Positions 1 to 9,198 are shown, numbered from the stretch's first letter. The stretch is DNA of 64,000 nucleotides from Rhizobium sp. P38BS-XIX (GCF_012641435.1 NZ_JABAIJ010000005.1:464367-528366); one strand, 5' to 3'. Notes: generated by a model from the letters alone, not told the origin. Numbers and translations are program-made.

Positions 1-798
1 GACGGTCAATCCGCGCCCATCCGGCTTCAAAGCCAGCAGGATGGAGGATTGCAGCCGGTTCGTGTCCTGATATTCGTCGACAAGCACATGATCGAAGCGG
101 CTGCCGATATCCTCGGCGATCAGCGGCTCCTGCAGCATATGCGCCCAGTAGAGCAGCAGGTCGTCGTAATCGAGCACGTTCTGCACCTGCTTTGCCTCGA
201 CATAGGCAGCGAAAAGATCGCGCAGCTGCTGCTCCCACATGGCACACCACGGGAAGTAATCCTTCAGCACGCCGTCGAGGGGCGCTTCCGCATTGACTGA
301 ACGGGAGTAGATGGCAAGGCATGTCGCCTTTGTCGGGAAGCGGTTCTCTGTCTTCGAGAAGCCGAGGTCGTGGCGCGCCAGGTTCATCAGGTCGGCGCTG
401 TCTTCCCGGTCGTGGATCGTGAAGACGGGATCGATGCCGATCTGCTCGGCATAGTCCCTGAGCAGGCGCGCGCCGATGCCGTGGAATGTTCCCGTCCAGG
501 CAAGCGCATCGGCGGTGATGCCGGCGTTGGCGCCCAGAACTTCACGGCAGATCCGCTCCACGCGGCGACCCATTTCGGCCGCGGCGCGGCGCGAGAAGGT
601 CATGAGCAGTATGCGGCGAGGATCGGCACCCTTTACGATCAGATGCGCGACGCGATGGGCAAGCGTGTTGGTCTTGCCGGAGCCTGCCCCGGCGATAACA
701 AGCAGAGGCCCGGCGACATGACCGTCACCCGCCGTCGTGCCATGCTCCACGGCCAGCCGCTGCTCCGGGTTCAATTTTTCCAGATAGGCGGCGCTCAT
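1..798 (-). CDS. uvrD: ATP-dependent DNA helicase, UvrD/PcrA type (N-terminal part; runs off the window)
   Basis: Superfamily 1 3'-to-5' DNA helicase used in nucleotide excision and mismatch repair. Reading the minus strand from the ATG at 798, the frame stays open for 266 codons to the window edge, so only the N-terminal portion (domain 1A and part of 1B) is visible. It begins MSAAYLEKLNPEQRLAVEHG (the Q motif), then has the Walker A VIAGAGSGKT near residue 35, motif Ia LLMTFSRRAAAEM and the Walker B/motif II VDEYQDTN near residue 250. The ATG is preceded by AGGAGATCT, a good ribosome binding site. It is divergent from the SMP-30-like gene. Whether it is uvrD itself or a second UvrD-family helicase cannot be decided from this part. 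Confidence 0.9.
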   Translation of the reverse strand, partial: MSAAYLEKLNPEQRLAVEHGTTAGDGHVAGPLLVIAGAGSGKTNTLAHRVAHLIVKGADPRRILLMTFSRRAAAEMGRRVERICREVLGANAGITADALAWTGTFHGIGARLLRDYAEQIGIDPVFTIHDREDSADLMNLARHDLGFSKTENRFPTKATCLAIYSRSVNAEAPLDGVLKDYFPWCAMWEQQLRDLFAAYVEAKQVQNVLDYDDLLLYWAHMLQEPLIAEDIGSRFDHVLVDEYQDTNRLQSSILLALKPDGRGLTV

Positions 799-1074
799 GA
801 GATCTCCTGAATGCGTCGGATGAGGAATGGCCGGGCGCAACCCGCGACGAATCGCAGCGGCATGATTATCCAGACGTTCTATGGATGTTCCGAATCGGCC
901 GAACCTGTCAAGCTTGACCGGATCCGCACGCAGATGTGACTTTGCAGGCGAGAATCTTATTCGAACGACGATGGCTCAGGCTCGAAAACAACTTTCTTCA
1001 TTCTTATGTATCAATTTAGCTCGGCGATTTGAGTTTTTGGGGCTTCGTAGTGCGTACAATGAAGGTTTCAAACC

Positions 1075-1950
1075 ATGGACGAAACGATTGCCACTGGGCT
1101 GCGTCTGCCTAGCGGGCTCGTGGCTTTGCAGGATGGGCGTTTCGCGCTCGTCGAAATGGATACCAGCCGCCGCTGTCTGAAGCTTTTCGACACGAGCGGG
1201 GCGCATCAGGAAATTTGCCGAATCGGTGGCAGCCCGACAGGGATCGCCATCGATGGTGATGGATGTTTTTGGGTTGCCGATGGCCCGGAGAACTCGCTTG
1301 TCCGGCTGTCGCCGCAAGGCCGCGTCCTTCAGGTGATCGAAGGGAGCGCCGACGGCCCGTTCCTGCATCCGAATGCGCTCGCCTTTGGCCCCGACGGCCT
1401 GCTGTACATGACCGATTCCGGCATTCGCCTCGATGATCTCCTTGAGGGCGGCCGTATTCACCCCGATTTCTTCAAGGCCGCCTATAATGGTTGTGTCTAT
1501 CAGATCGATCCAGCAGATGGCCGGGTCATCAGGGTCCTCGCTGCCGGCCTGCTGTTCGCAAGCGGAATCGCGTTCGACGCCAATGGGCTGCTTTATTACA
1601 GCGAAACGCTGACAGGCAAGGTTCATCGGCAGATCATCGGCGGGCGGCAGGAGCTGTTCGTTCAGTCGATGACATCGCCTGCCATCAACATGCTGCGCGG
1701 CCCCTCCGGCCTCGCCTTCGACCGCAGCGGTGTCCTTTATTGTGCGATGTACGGACTGGGTGAGATTTCGCTTGTCGACACCGAAGGTCGCATGGCTGGC
1801 CATATCCGTACGAACGGCACGCGGCCGGGCAGCATCGCTTTTACCATCGATGGTAAGCATTTGCTCGTCAGCGAGCAGGAAAACGGCGTGGTGGAGAAAA
1901 TTACGGCGCCGCGCCCGGGGCTGCCGTTGCATATGCCGACCATTTCCTGA
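1075..1950 (+). CDS. SMP-30/gluconolactonase-like beta-propeller protein
   Basis: 291-residue soluble protein with the repeated hydrophobic-Gly-Asp/Asn blades typical of the SMP-30/gluconolactonase/LRE-like family, for example GIAIDGDGCFWVADG, NALAFGPDGLLYMTDSG, GIAFDANGLLYYSETLTG and GLAFDRSGVLYCAMYG. Family members are six-bladed propellers that hydrolyse lactones in a metal-dependent way. The substrate cannot be told; a sugar lactone is the usual guess. No signal peptide is visible. It stands alone, followed after 60 bp by a strong terminator (2011-2042). A long antisense frame over the same region (976-1932 minus) has no family signature and is a shadow. Confidence 0.85.
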   Translation: MDETIATGLRLPSGLVALQDGRFALVEMDTSRRCLKLFDTSGAHQEICRIGGSPTGIAIDGDGCFWVADGPENSLVRLSPQGRVLQVIEGSADGPFLHPNALAFGPDGLLYMTDSGIRLDDLLEGGRIHPDFFKAAYNGCVYQIDPADGRVIRVLAAGLLFASGIAFDANGLLYYSETLTGKVHRQIIGGRQELFVQSMTSPAINMLRGPSGLAFDRSGVLYCAMYGLGEISLVDTEGRMAGHIRTNGTRPGSIAFTIDGKHLLVSEQENGVVEKITAPRPGLPLHMPTIS

Positions 1951-2010
1951 TCCGGCCTATTAGGCGCACCGCGACGTCCAATATTCGCTATCTGCGCTGC
2001 AAGTCGTTGA

Positions 2011-2042
2011 GAACATGCCCGAAAGCCGGGCATGTTCTTTTT
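2011..2042 (+). terminator. Rho-independent terminator after the SMP-30-like gene
   Basis: Perfect 11-bp stem (GAACATGCCCG at 2011-2021 and its complement at 2027-2037) with a 5-base loop, followed by five T on the plus strand. It ends the plus-strand SMP-30-like transcript. It also lies 15 bp past the stop of the convergent secDF gene and may act on that transcript too, although the minus-strand side has no long T tract. Confidence 0.85.
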
Positions 2043-2057
2043 CGATGAGACTGTCGC

Positions 2058-4616
2058 TTATTCCGCGGCAGGTATCTGCTTGTTGCCTTTGCCGGACTTG
2101 TCGTCAGCCGGCGTCGCATCGTTGGCGACGGGCTTGGCATGGCGACGACGCCAGTCACCGAGGAACAGCAGGATCGGCGCTGCGATGAAGATCGACGAGG
2201 CGCCGGCGACAAGGATGCCGAACACCATCGGGATCGCGAAGCTGGAGACGGCGCTGCCGCCCCAGATCGCCATCGGCACCAGCGCCAGGAAGGCGGTGGC
2301 GTTGGTGTAGAGGCTTCTTGCCAGGGTCTCGTTGATCGATTTGTCGATGATCTCCCGCAGCGGCATCGACTTGTAGAGCCGCATGTTTTCACGCATGCGG
2401 TCATAGACCACGACCTTGTCGTTCACCGAGTAGCCAACCAGCGTCAGGATCGCCGCAATGGCCGTCAGGTTGAAGTCGAGGCCGGTAATCGCGAAGAAGC
2501 CGATCGCCTTGGTGACGTCGAGCACCAGGGTGACGATGGCGCCGACCGCGAACGGCCATTCGAACCGCACCCAGATGTAGACGAGCATCGCCAGGCTGGC
2601 GATCACGACGGACAGGATGCCGGCCCAGGCAAGCTCGCCCGAGACCTTCGGACCGATGACATCGGTGCCTTCGATGCTTGCGCTCGGGTCGATCTTGATG
2701 ATTTCAGCCTTGAGCTTGGTCACCGCCGCCGTCTGCGCTTCTTCGCCGCCGTCCTGCCGCTGGGCGCGGACAAGGATGCTGTTGTTGTCGCCGAAGGACT
2801 GCAACGCGATTTCCCCGAGACCCAGCGTGTTCAAGCCTTCGCGGAAGGTCGACAGATCGGCCGCGTCCTTGGTCTTGACCGACATCTGGATGCCGCCACG
2901 GAAATCGACGCCGTAGTTGAGGCCCGGATGGAAAAACAGCACTACCGAGGCAAGCGACAGGATCGCCGAGACGGTGATGCCGAAGAAGCGGGCCTTCATG
3001 AACTGGATGTGCTTGTCATAGGGGCTGAAGGGGATCAGCGGCTTGATGGTGATCACCTTCAGCTTGCGGCGGCGGGTGATGGCGATCATCACGACACGCA
3101 CGAAGGCGACGGAGGTGAACATCGAGATGATGAGGCCGAGACCCATGGTCACGGCAAAGCCGCGAACCGGGCCGGAGCCGAAGTAGAACAGGATGGCGGC
3201 GGCAATCAATGCCGTCATGTTGCCGTCGATAATCGTCGAATAGGCCTTCTTGAAGCCGTTATCGATGGCGGCGAAGGCGCCGCGACCCTTGCGGGTTTCT
3301 TCACGGATGCGCTCATTGATGAGAACGTTGGCGTCAACCGCAAGGCCGATACCAAGCACGATACCCGCGATACCGGGCAGCGTCAGCGTGGCACCGACCA
3401 GGGTCAGAGCCGAGAAGGTGAGGACCGTGTGGATGAGCAGTGCAACATTCGCAAGGATGCCCCAGGTGCCATAGAGCACGAAGATGAAGGCGGCGACCAG
3501 GACGAAGCCGACCAGGCCGCTGTAGATGCCCTTCTGGATGGCGTCGGCGCCGAGGTCAGCACCGACGGTGCGTTCTTCGATGACGGTGAGCTTGGCCGGA
3601 AGTGCACCGGCGCGCAGCAGGGCCGCAAGCGTGGTGGCGCTGTCTGCGGTGAAGTTGCCCGAGATCTGGCCCGAACCGCCGGTGATGGGCTCGCGGATAT
3701 TCGGCGCGCTCAGAACCTTGTTGTCGAGGACGATGGCGAAGGGCTTGCCGACGTTTTCGCGGGTGATTTCCGCAAAGCGGTTGGCACCGGCGCTGTCGAA
3801 GCGGAAGGTGACGAGCGGCTCATGCGTGTTTGGGTCGAAGCTGACGCGGGCGTCCGTCAGACGGTCGCCGGACAGTTCGATGCGGTCGAGAACCGGGTAG
3901 CTGTTGCCCTGCTCGTCCTTGAGGATGGTGACGCCGGGAGGCGGGTTGTTCGGATCGGCATTGTCGGCGAGCAGATGGAAGGACATCTTCGCGGTCGAGC
4001 CAAGCAGTTCGCGCAGGTGCGACGGATCCTGTGCACCTGGAAGCTGGACGAGAACGCGGTTCGGACCGACGCGCTGAATGGTCGGCTCGGCAACGCCGAC
4101 CTGGTCGACGCGCTTGCGGATGACTTCAAGGCTCTGCTGAACGGCGGAATCGACGTTGGCCGAAATGCCTGCCTGCGAGAAGGACATGGCGATCGTGCCG
4201 CCGTTCGGCGTGATCGTCAGATCGGACTGGCCGGCCGAGAGGCCCGAGGTGATCGTGTTGGAAAGCGTCTGCAGCTGCGTGACTGCATCGCCGCTCTGCG
4301 CGGGATCGGTCAGCGTCACGACGACCTGGTTGCCGTTGCGGATGATCGAGCGGGTCTGGATATTCTTGTCACGCAGGACACGGCGCGAATCCTGCTGCAG
4401 CGATTGCAGCCGACCGTTGGTCAGGTCCTTTTCGTCGACTTCAAGGACGAGATAGGAGCCGCCGCGAAGGTCGAGGCCGAGCGAAACCTGGCTATGCGGC
4501 AGCCAGTTCGGGATTTTGCTGAGGGTCGACTGCGGCAATACGTTCGGCAAGGCAATGAGAATGCCAAGCACGATGATCACCGAGTAGAGTGCCACCAGCC
4601 ATGGTGAAGTGCGCAT
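2058..4616 (-). CDS. secDF: Protein translocase subunit SecDF (SecD-SecF fusion)
   Basis: 852-residue fusion of SecD and SecF, the membrane pair that uses the proton gradient to pull secreted proteins through SecYEG. The N-terminal half is SecD: a first membrane helix at about residues 8-28, LGLDLRGGSYLVLEV (the D1 motif), the large periplasmic domain, and LPGIAGIVLGIGLAVDANVLINERI in the helix IV region. The second half is SecF: FFHPGLNYGVDFRGG, then LTLVGYSVNDKVVVYDRMREN. SecDF fusions are common in Rhizobiales. No yajC is adjacent. The ATG at 4616 directly precedes the first membrane helix. A very long antisense frame (2139-4607 plus) is a codon-bias shadow. Confidence 0.96.
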   Translation of the reverse strand: MRTSPWLVALYSVIIVLGILIALPNVLPQSTLSKIPNWLPHSQVSLGLDLRGGSYLVLEVDEKDLTNGRLQSLQQDSRRVLRDKNIQTRSIIRNGNQVVVTLTDPAQSGDAVTQLQTLSNTITSGLSAGQSDLTITPNGGTIAMSFSQAGISANVDSAVQQSLEVIRKRVDQVGVAEPTIQRVGPNRVLVQLPGAQDPSHLRELLGSTAKMSFHLLADNADPNNPPPGVTILKDEQGNSYPVLDRIELSGDRLTDARVSFDPNTHEPLVTFRFDSAGANRFAEITRENVGKPFAIVLDNKVLSAPNIREPITGGSGQISGNFTADSATTLAALLRAGALPAKLTVIEERTVGADLGADAIQKGIYSGLVGFVLVAAFIFVLYGTWGILANVALLIHTVLTFSALTLVGATLTLPGIAGIVLGIGLAVDANVLINERIREETRKGRGAFAAIDNGFKKAYSTIIDGNMTALIAAAILFYFGSGPVRGFAVTMGLGLIISMFTSVAFVRVVMIAITRRRKLKVITIKPLIPFSPYDKHIQFMKARFFGITVSAILSLASVVLFFHPGLNYGVDFRGGIQMSVKTKDAADLSTFREGLNTLGLGEIALQSFGDNNSILVRAQRQDGGEEAQTAAVTKLKAEIIKIDPSASIEGTDVIGPKVSGELAWAGILSVVIASLAMLVYIWVRFEWPFAVGAIVTLVLDVTKAIGFFAITGLDFNLTAIAAILTLVGYSVNDKVVVYDRMRENMRLYKSMPLREIIDKSINETLARSLYTNATAFLALVPMAIWGGSAVSSFAIPMVFGILVAGASSIFIAAPILLFLGDWRRRHAKPVANDATPADDKSGKGNKQIPAAE

Positions 4617-4709
4617 GGGTATTATCCTTGGAAATACACTTATGCCGGCGGTCGGGCCGCTGGCGGAGTTCAGGTCATGTCGAGAAGGCGCCGTGTTGGC
4701 GTGGACCGT

Positions 4710-5129
4710 TCAGGCAAAGCCGAGTGGCGGCGCGCGGGCGGAATAGGCCCGAAAGGCATGAGATTCGAGCCGCGAGGCCTCGGCTTGGTCGAGCCGCTGC
4801 CAGGGTCTGGCCAGATGGTCGAGCGAGGCGACAGGTGCAAGAGCTGCCGGGCCGACATCATGCCAGGTCGCCTTCGGCGTCGCGAGGCGATCGGCAACGA
4901 CGATGCCGCGAACCGGATCGCGCATCGAAAGGTAAAGCGGCTGATTGTCCTTGCCGGAGGAAAGCGCATCCGCATCGGCGCGCGCGGCAAGATTGATGCC
5001 TCCGCCAAGCGCCAGCCCGATATAGGCGAAGAACGCGACGAACAGGGAAGCCAGCACGCGCGCTCCGGCACGATGCGGCTTCTCGTCTCTATCTTCGCTG
5101 TCGGCGGCGCCGAATTCGAGCGGGCTCAA
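4710..5129 (-). CDS. Hypothetical protein with one N-terminal membrane segment
   Basis: Open frame of 139 codons, not recognised. It has a charged N-terminus, one hydrophobic stretch (VLASLFVAFFAYIGLALGGG, about residues 25-44) and a mostly polar C-terminal part with LYLSMRDPVRGIVVADRLA. It lies between secDF and the GT39 gene on the same strand. The frame starts with TTG at 5129, which has no clear ribosome binding site. A GTG at 5057, preceded by CGGAG, would give a 115-residue protein starting at the hydrophobic segment, like a signal anchor. The competing plus-strand frame (4677-6122) covers two minus-strand genes and is rejected. Confidence 0.5.
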   Translation of the reverse strand: MSPLEFGAADSEDRDEKPHRAGARVLASLFVAFFAYIGLALGGGINLAARADADALSSGKDNQPLYLSMRDPVRGIVVADRLATPKATWHDVGPAALAPVASLDHLARPWQRLDQAEASRLESHAFRAYSARAPPLGFA

Positions 5130-5288
5130 CGGTCAAAAATGCCTTCATTCCTTTGCCGGCTTGGCGTCCGGCGGTCCGGTCATGATATCAGGGCGGCTTG
5201 CGTCTTCATAGTGCGGCCTGTCATGCGGCAGTTGTGCCGGCCGGTCAACCATTTTGGCGCGATTTCTTCCGGGAGAAGTGCATCGAGA

Positions 5289-6785
5289 TCAGGATTTGGG
5301 CGCAAGGCAGCTCGTGGGAACGCGGTAGGCATACAGCGTCTCGCCCTTCATGTCGCCAAAAGGCGGCGACCAGCTCTTGATCAGCTCGGCCTGTCCATCC
5401 GCGCAGGTGATGGGATCATTGTCGATGAAAAGGACCGGGCCGGGCAAGGTCGCGGGCAGGGAGAACTCCTGCTCGTAATAGTTCTTCGGGAAGCCGCCGA
5501 AATTGCGGGCATAGATGTGGAACGGCTTGCCCTTCAGCGTGTAGAAAAGGTCGGCAAGGATGGCGCGATCCGAGGCCACGATATCCGATATCTTCGCGGT
5601 GGTGGCGATATCGGCGACTTGCAGGCTGATGATGCTCCGGCCGACATAGCGCTTCATCACGAGATCGCCGTTCGGCAATTTGATGTCGAGAGCAAAGACC
5701 GTCAGTACCGGAATGACGAAGGCGACGACCGCGCCGATGATCAGCGACGTCCCCAATCCCTTCTTCGTCAGGCGATAAAGCAGCCAGACGGCGAGGATCG
5801 TGCCTGCGGAATAGGCGCAGACCGCCCAGTTGGCCTGGGCCTTGGCCAGAAATGCCTGCAGGGCGATCAGGACCACCACCGGCATGGACAGCCAGAACAG
5901 CAGCCTTTCCTTCTCTTCGCTCCGCCCGCGGATCAGCCGCCAGGTCGCCCACAGGAGAGCGTAGAATACGACTGGCCCGACCACGCCGAATTGTGCCCCG
6001 ACGAAACCGAGCCCGTTGAGAATGTGCTTCAACACGCCCGCTCCATTGCCACCCGTGCTCCACTGGGCGATGCTTTCCGTGTGCTTTACGGTTGCCGCAT
6101 CATGGGTGAGGTTCCACCATAAATTGGGAGCAACGACGATGGCGCCGGCGATGGCGGCGATGAAAACGTCGCGCCAGGTGATGCGCGCCGAGCGTAGCGT
6201 CAGCATTGCAACGCCGACCCCGGGCAAAAGGAACAGCACGGAATATTTCGTCATGAAGGCGAGCCCGAGGCTGATGCCGAGGATCAGCGCTTCGGATACC
6301 GACGAACGCCGAGTCAATCCGATGAAGGACCAGATGGCGATGGTGACGAACAGGATCTGGATCGTGTCGGTGGACACCAGCACGGCCGAGAGCGACGCAG
6401 CCGGCAGCGTGATGAAGATGACGCCTGCCCAGGGCGCGATCTCACGGCCCGTCTCGTCATCGAACAACCGTCGTGTCGTGCAGATTAGCATCAGAGCCGT
6501 GGCGAGATGGAAGAGCGGCGCTGATATGCGGATCCAGAAGGTCGAGTCCGAGCCGGAGATTGCGTTGAAGAAACGAATGACCCAGGCGATCATCGGTGGC
6601 TTCGAGTAATAGCCGAAGTCGAGATTCTGTCCCCAGAACCAGTATTGCGCCTCGTCGACGAAAAGATCGGTCCTGTTGACCAGCAACATGAGCACGCGCC
6701 AGAGCGTGACCCCGAAAATGATGGCGAGCGCCACTCTCAGGGAAAGTTTCTGGGCGCTGGTTCGGGATTGGGTCGTGTCGGACAT
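5289..6785 (-). CDS. Membrane glycosyltransferase, GT39/ArnT-PMT family
   Basis: 498-residue polytopic membrane protein of the dolichyl-phosphate-mannose mannosyltransferase/ArnT superfamily (GT-C fold). The first periplasmic loop carries the family signature with catalytic acidic residues, FVDEAQYWFWGQNLDFGYYS followed by KPP, at about residues 38-62. About ten further hydrophobic segments follow, then a soluble C-terminal domain of about 130 residues. Such enzymes transfer a sugar from a polyprenyl-phosphate donor to lipid A, other lipids or proteins at the outer face of the inner membrane. The acceptor here is unknown. It starts with ATG at 6785. Confidence 0.85.
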   Translation of the reverse strand: MSDTTQSRTSAQKLSLRVALAIIFGVTLWRVLMLLVNRTDLFVDEAQYWFWGQNLDFGYYSKPPMIAWVIRFFNAISGSDSTFWIRISAPLFHLATALMLICTTRRLFDDETGREIAPWAGVIFITLPAASLSAVLVSTDTIQILFVTIAIWSFIGLTRRSSVSEALILGISLGLAFMTKYSVLFLLPGVGVAMLTLRSARITWRDVFIAAIAGAIVVAPNLWWNLTHDAATVKHTESIAQWSTGGNGAGVLKHILNGLGFVGAQFGVVGPVVFYALLWATWRLIRGRSEEKERLLFWLSMPVVVLIALQAFLAKAQANWAVCAYSAGTILAVWLLYRLTKKGLGTSLIIGAVVAFVIPVLTVFALDIKLPNGDLVMKRYVGRSIISLQVADIATTAKISDIVASDRAILADLFYTLKGKPFHIYARNFGGFPKNYYEQEFSLPATLPGPVLFIDNDPITCADGQAELIKSWSPPFGDMKGETLYAYRVPTSCLAPKS

Positions 6786-6931
6786 TGCCTGCTGGATCTC
6801 GCTGCCGGGTCGTGAGGCTTAATACGGAACTATCAAGCTCAAAGCTAGCTACCGGCTGGCGAGAAAAATACTGGGCGAAAGCCTCGTCCCGAGCCTTCAA
6901 ATGGCCGGGTTATAACCTGAAATCGAGTAGG

Positions 6932-7045
6932 TTAGAGAACGCGGGACGCAGTCTTGCCACGTGCGCCTTCGATAAGGCCCAGAAGCATGAAGGCAGCGAG
7001 CGTCATGCTGGCCATCAGCGAAGCGGTCAATCCAAGAACAATCAT
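6932..7045 (-). CDS. Small single-pass membrane peptide (37 residues)
   Basis: A 37-codon frame starting at ATG 7045 with the ribosome binding site ACGGAGAGAG five bases upstream. It encodes MIVLGLTASLMASMTLAAFM, then LLGLIEGARGKTASRVL: one hydrophobic helix with a short basic C-terminal tail. Nothing is recognised in it. The frame extends upstream to 7123, but those codons are polar and lack a ribosome binding site. It lies alone between the GT39 gene and the chemotaxis operon. Support is the good ribosome binding site plus the clean membrane-helix composition; conservation could not be tested. Confidence 0.5.
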   Translation of the reverse strand: MIVLGLTASLMASMTLAAFMLLGLIEGARGKTASRVL

Positions 7046-7489
7046 TGCTCTCTCCGTATAGACACCCACGTGTCTGTGCCCGCGAGCAGTAGGGCACGAA
7101 GCTTGCTCGTAACTTGCGTTCAACGCTTATACTCGGATAAAACATGTATAGATTTCATGCCTAAATTAGGCTTTACCAAAACAGGACGCTTCGCCTGCGG
7201 TCATTAACCTTCGGGCAAGGAATTAACCATAAATATTGAGCTTGAACGTCGGAATGGGAAAATTGTGACTCGTTCTCAGCAGGCATGAAGCCGCGCCGTC
7301 GTACCGGTCGATCCGGTATCCATCTCATCAAACAGGTCCGCACAAGACTTTGATGAACGAGCGAGCTTCAGAGCGCCGATCCGTTGATCGGTCGCCCCCT
7401 GTGCTTTTCCTCGCCTCCTCATGGCGCCTTGCGCGGATTATCAGCGGCTTTGGCCGGCGCGTGGCGCTCGGCATTCGGCGGGGACGATT
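7046..7489 (+). promoter_or_regulatory. Upstream region of the chemotaxis operon
   Basis: About 440 bp without a convincing gene. The first half is AT-rich with two TTAACC motifs (near 7204 and 7221) like those upstream of the flagellin genes. At 7282-7319 lies the GGCATGA/CCGG element shared with all four flagellin genes. The untranslated stretch from that element to the proposed TTG start of icpA is about 200 bases. A plus-strand frame at 7350-7751 overlaps icpA and is judged a shadow. Confidence 0.6.
7282..7319 (+). promoter_or_regulatory. Class III element copy 1 (upstream of icpA)
   Basis: Reads GGCATGAAGCCGCGCCGTCG, then ACCGG and, five bases after the first CCGG, TCCGGTAT. It matches the element before flagellin gene 1 (GGCATGAAGCTGCTCCGTCA..., CCGG...TCCGGTAT) almost base for base. 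The two CCGG arms are self-complementary and could form a short hairpin in RNA. It is either a promoter core or a conserved leader segment. Confidence 0.6.
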
Positions 7490-9136
7490 TTGGCGCAGGA
7501 TTCGCCGTCAGATCAGGCAGGTAGGGCGCAGGCTGGCAGCCTTCGCGACCGCTTGCGCTTTGCTGGTCTCGATGCCGGACAATGCGAAACCCTGCGCCGC
7601 AACCGGCCGCTGCTCGAAGCGCATCTCAAGGCCGGCCTCCGCGACCTCTTTCATCGCTTCCAGACCTTTCCAGACGCCGCGCGCAATTTTACCAGCGAAA
7701 GTCAGCTCGAACGACTTCAGGACCTGCAATCCTCGCATTGGGATGTGCTGACAGACGCCCGCTTCGACAGCCTCTATGCCGAGCGTGTCAAGGTTTTGTC
7801 CGACAGCGAAAGCAAGATGGGGCTCGATCCGCGCTGGCAGGTTGCCGGCCATGGCGTGATGCTGGAGCATATTCTGACCGGCCTTCTCGACGAGCTTGGC
7901 GGTCGTGCAATTCTTCCCGGTGCGAAACGTCGTGCCCGCGAGTTGAGCGAGCTCGTGACTTCGGTCGTGCGCCTGGTCATGGTCGACGCCGAAATCGCCG
8001 TGTCGCTGCGTTTCAACGAATTGCGCACCGGCCATCAGCGCGCGCTGACCGAACAGCGGCTTGCCGACCGCACCGAAGCGGCCAACCTGATCGCCGAACT
8101 GGCCAACGGCCTTGCCGATCGCGATCTGACGGCCCGACTGCCTGCCGATTGTCCCGAGGCCTATGTTGACGTCGCTCAGGCGCTCAATGTCGCGCTGGAC
8201 GATATCCGGCAGCAGTTTGCCACGCTTTCCACTGGCATACAGACCGCGGAAGCAACGACCCAGGCCATTGCGGCCTCTTCAAGATCGCTGGCCGCAGATT
8301 CTTCCGAACAGTCGCGCGGACTGGCGGCTTCGGCGCGCCAGCTTGCCGAGCTTGCCGAGCAGGTCCGCGGCAATGCCGCCAATACGCGCTCGGCGGAACG
8401 GGTCGCTGTTTCGACGCGCACGGCCGCGGAAGACAGCGGCCGGATTGTCGGCCAGGCGATATCGGCCATGTCCGATATCGAAACATCGGCTGAAAAGATC
8501 GGTCAGATCATCGGCGTCATCGATGAGATCGCCTTCCAGACTAACCTCCTTGCCCTGAACGCGGGGATCGAAGCGGCCCGCGCCGGCGACAGCGGCCGCG
8601 GGTTTGCCGTGGTGGCACAAGAAGTCCGCGCTCTGGCGCAGCGCTCCGCCGATGCCGCGCGTGAAATCAAGGTTCTGGTGACCGGCACCAAGGCGCAGGT
8701 CGATGCCGGTGTTCAGATGGTCGGCCGCACGCAGGATGCGATCGGCAGCATTGTCCGCCAGGTGAGCGATATCAACGAGGCGATTTCCGGCATTGCGGCG
8801 GCGAGCGATCTGCAGGTCGCGGGCCTCAAGTCGCTGACGACCGATATCGATGGGTTCAGCGAGAGAGCTGCGGTCGGCGAGACCCTGGCCGGCCGTTCGC
8901 AGGACGGCGCAGATCATTTGCACAGCGTGGTCGTCGAGCTTGGCAGGACCATCCGTGAATTCCGCATCGAGCGCGAGCGGCGCCACGCGGCGGCTTCATT
9001 TCCGGTGAAGACCGTATCGCAGCGACAGCCCTTAACGCGCGAAGACATCGCCGCACGGCAGGACGAGGACGAGATGACCGATTTCGGCTTCCCGCTTCGC
9101 CGCGCCGCCATGGGAGGCGAGCGGAATGTCTATTGA
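7490..9136 (+). CDS. icpA: Soluble globin-type methyl-accepting chemotaxis protein (IcpA-like)
   Basis: Cytoplasmic chemoreceptor of 548 residues from the TTG at 7490. It has no membrane helix. An N-terminal globin-sensor (protoglobin) domain covers about residues 17-170. A linker follows, then the MCP signalling domain with the highly conserved hairpin tip EIAFQTNLLALNAGIEAARA, then GRGFAVVAQEVRALAQRSA. It sits first in the che operon, as icpA does in S. meliloti. The TTG start has GGGGA five bases upstream, whereas the in-frame ATG at 7421 follows a pyrimidine run with no ribosome binding site. The position of the globin proximal histidine appears to be Glu107, so heme binding is doubtful. 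The C-terminus FGFPLRRAAMGGERNVY shows no CheR-docking pentapeptide. Confidence 0.88.
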   Translation: MAQDSPSDQAGRAQAGSLRDRLRFAGLDAGQCETLRRNRPLLEAHLKAGLRDLFHRFQTFPDAARNFTSESQLERLQDLQSSHWDVLTDARFDSLYAERVKVLSDSESKMGLDPRWQVAGHGVMLEHILTGLLDELGGRAILPGAKRRARELSELVTSVVRLVMVDAEIAVSLRFNELRTGHQRALTEQRLADRTEAANLIAELANGLADRDLTARLPADCPEAYVDVAQALNVALDDIRQQFATLSTGIQTAEATTQAIAASSRSLAADSSEQSRGLAASARQLAELAEQVRGNAANTRSAERVAVSTRTAAEDSGRIVGQAISAMSDIETSAEKIGQIIGVIDEIAFQTNLLALNAGIEAARAGDSGRGFAVVAQEVRALAQRSADAAREIKVLVTGTKAQVDAGVQMVGRTQDAIGSIVRQVSDINEAISGIAAASDLQVAGLKSLTTDIDGFSERAAVGETLAGRSQDGADHLHSVVVELGRTIREFRIERERRHAAASFPVKTVSQRQPLTREDIAARQDEDEMTDFGFPLRRAAMGGERNVY

Positions 9137-9198
9137 GTTTTCAGTTTCATGCACATGCGGACCGGCAGGTCCGATTTCAGTCAACGGGGAATGAAGCG

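Noticed and set aside
976..1932. A 318-codon minus-strand frame opposite the SMP-30-like gene
   Set aside because: No repeats or motifs; the plus-strand frame has clear beta-propeller blades.
2139..4607. A very long plus-strand frame (822 codons) opposite secDF
   Set aside because: The minus-strand SecDF reading is unambiguous. The antisense frame is rich in Arg, Asp, Gly and His with no fold signature, as expected from GC-rich codon bias.
4677..6122. A 481-codon plus-strand frame
   Set aside because: It runs antisense across the small hypothetical gene and the GT39 gene and shows no family features.
7350..7751. A plus-strand frame starting about 65 bp after the class III element, at the distance seen for flagellin starts
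   Set aside because: It overlaps icpA in another frame, is very Arg/Ser-rich and has no domain. The distance match is probably chance.
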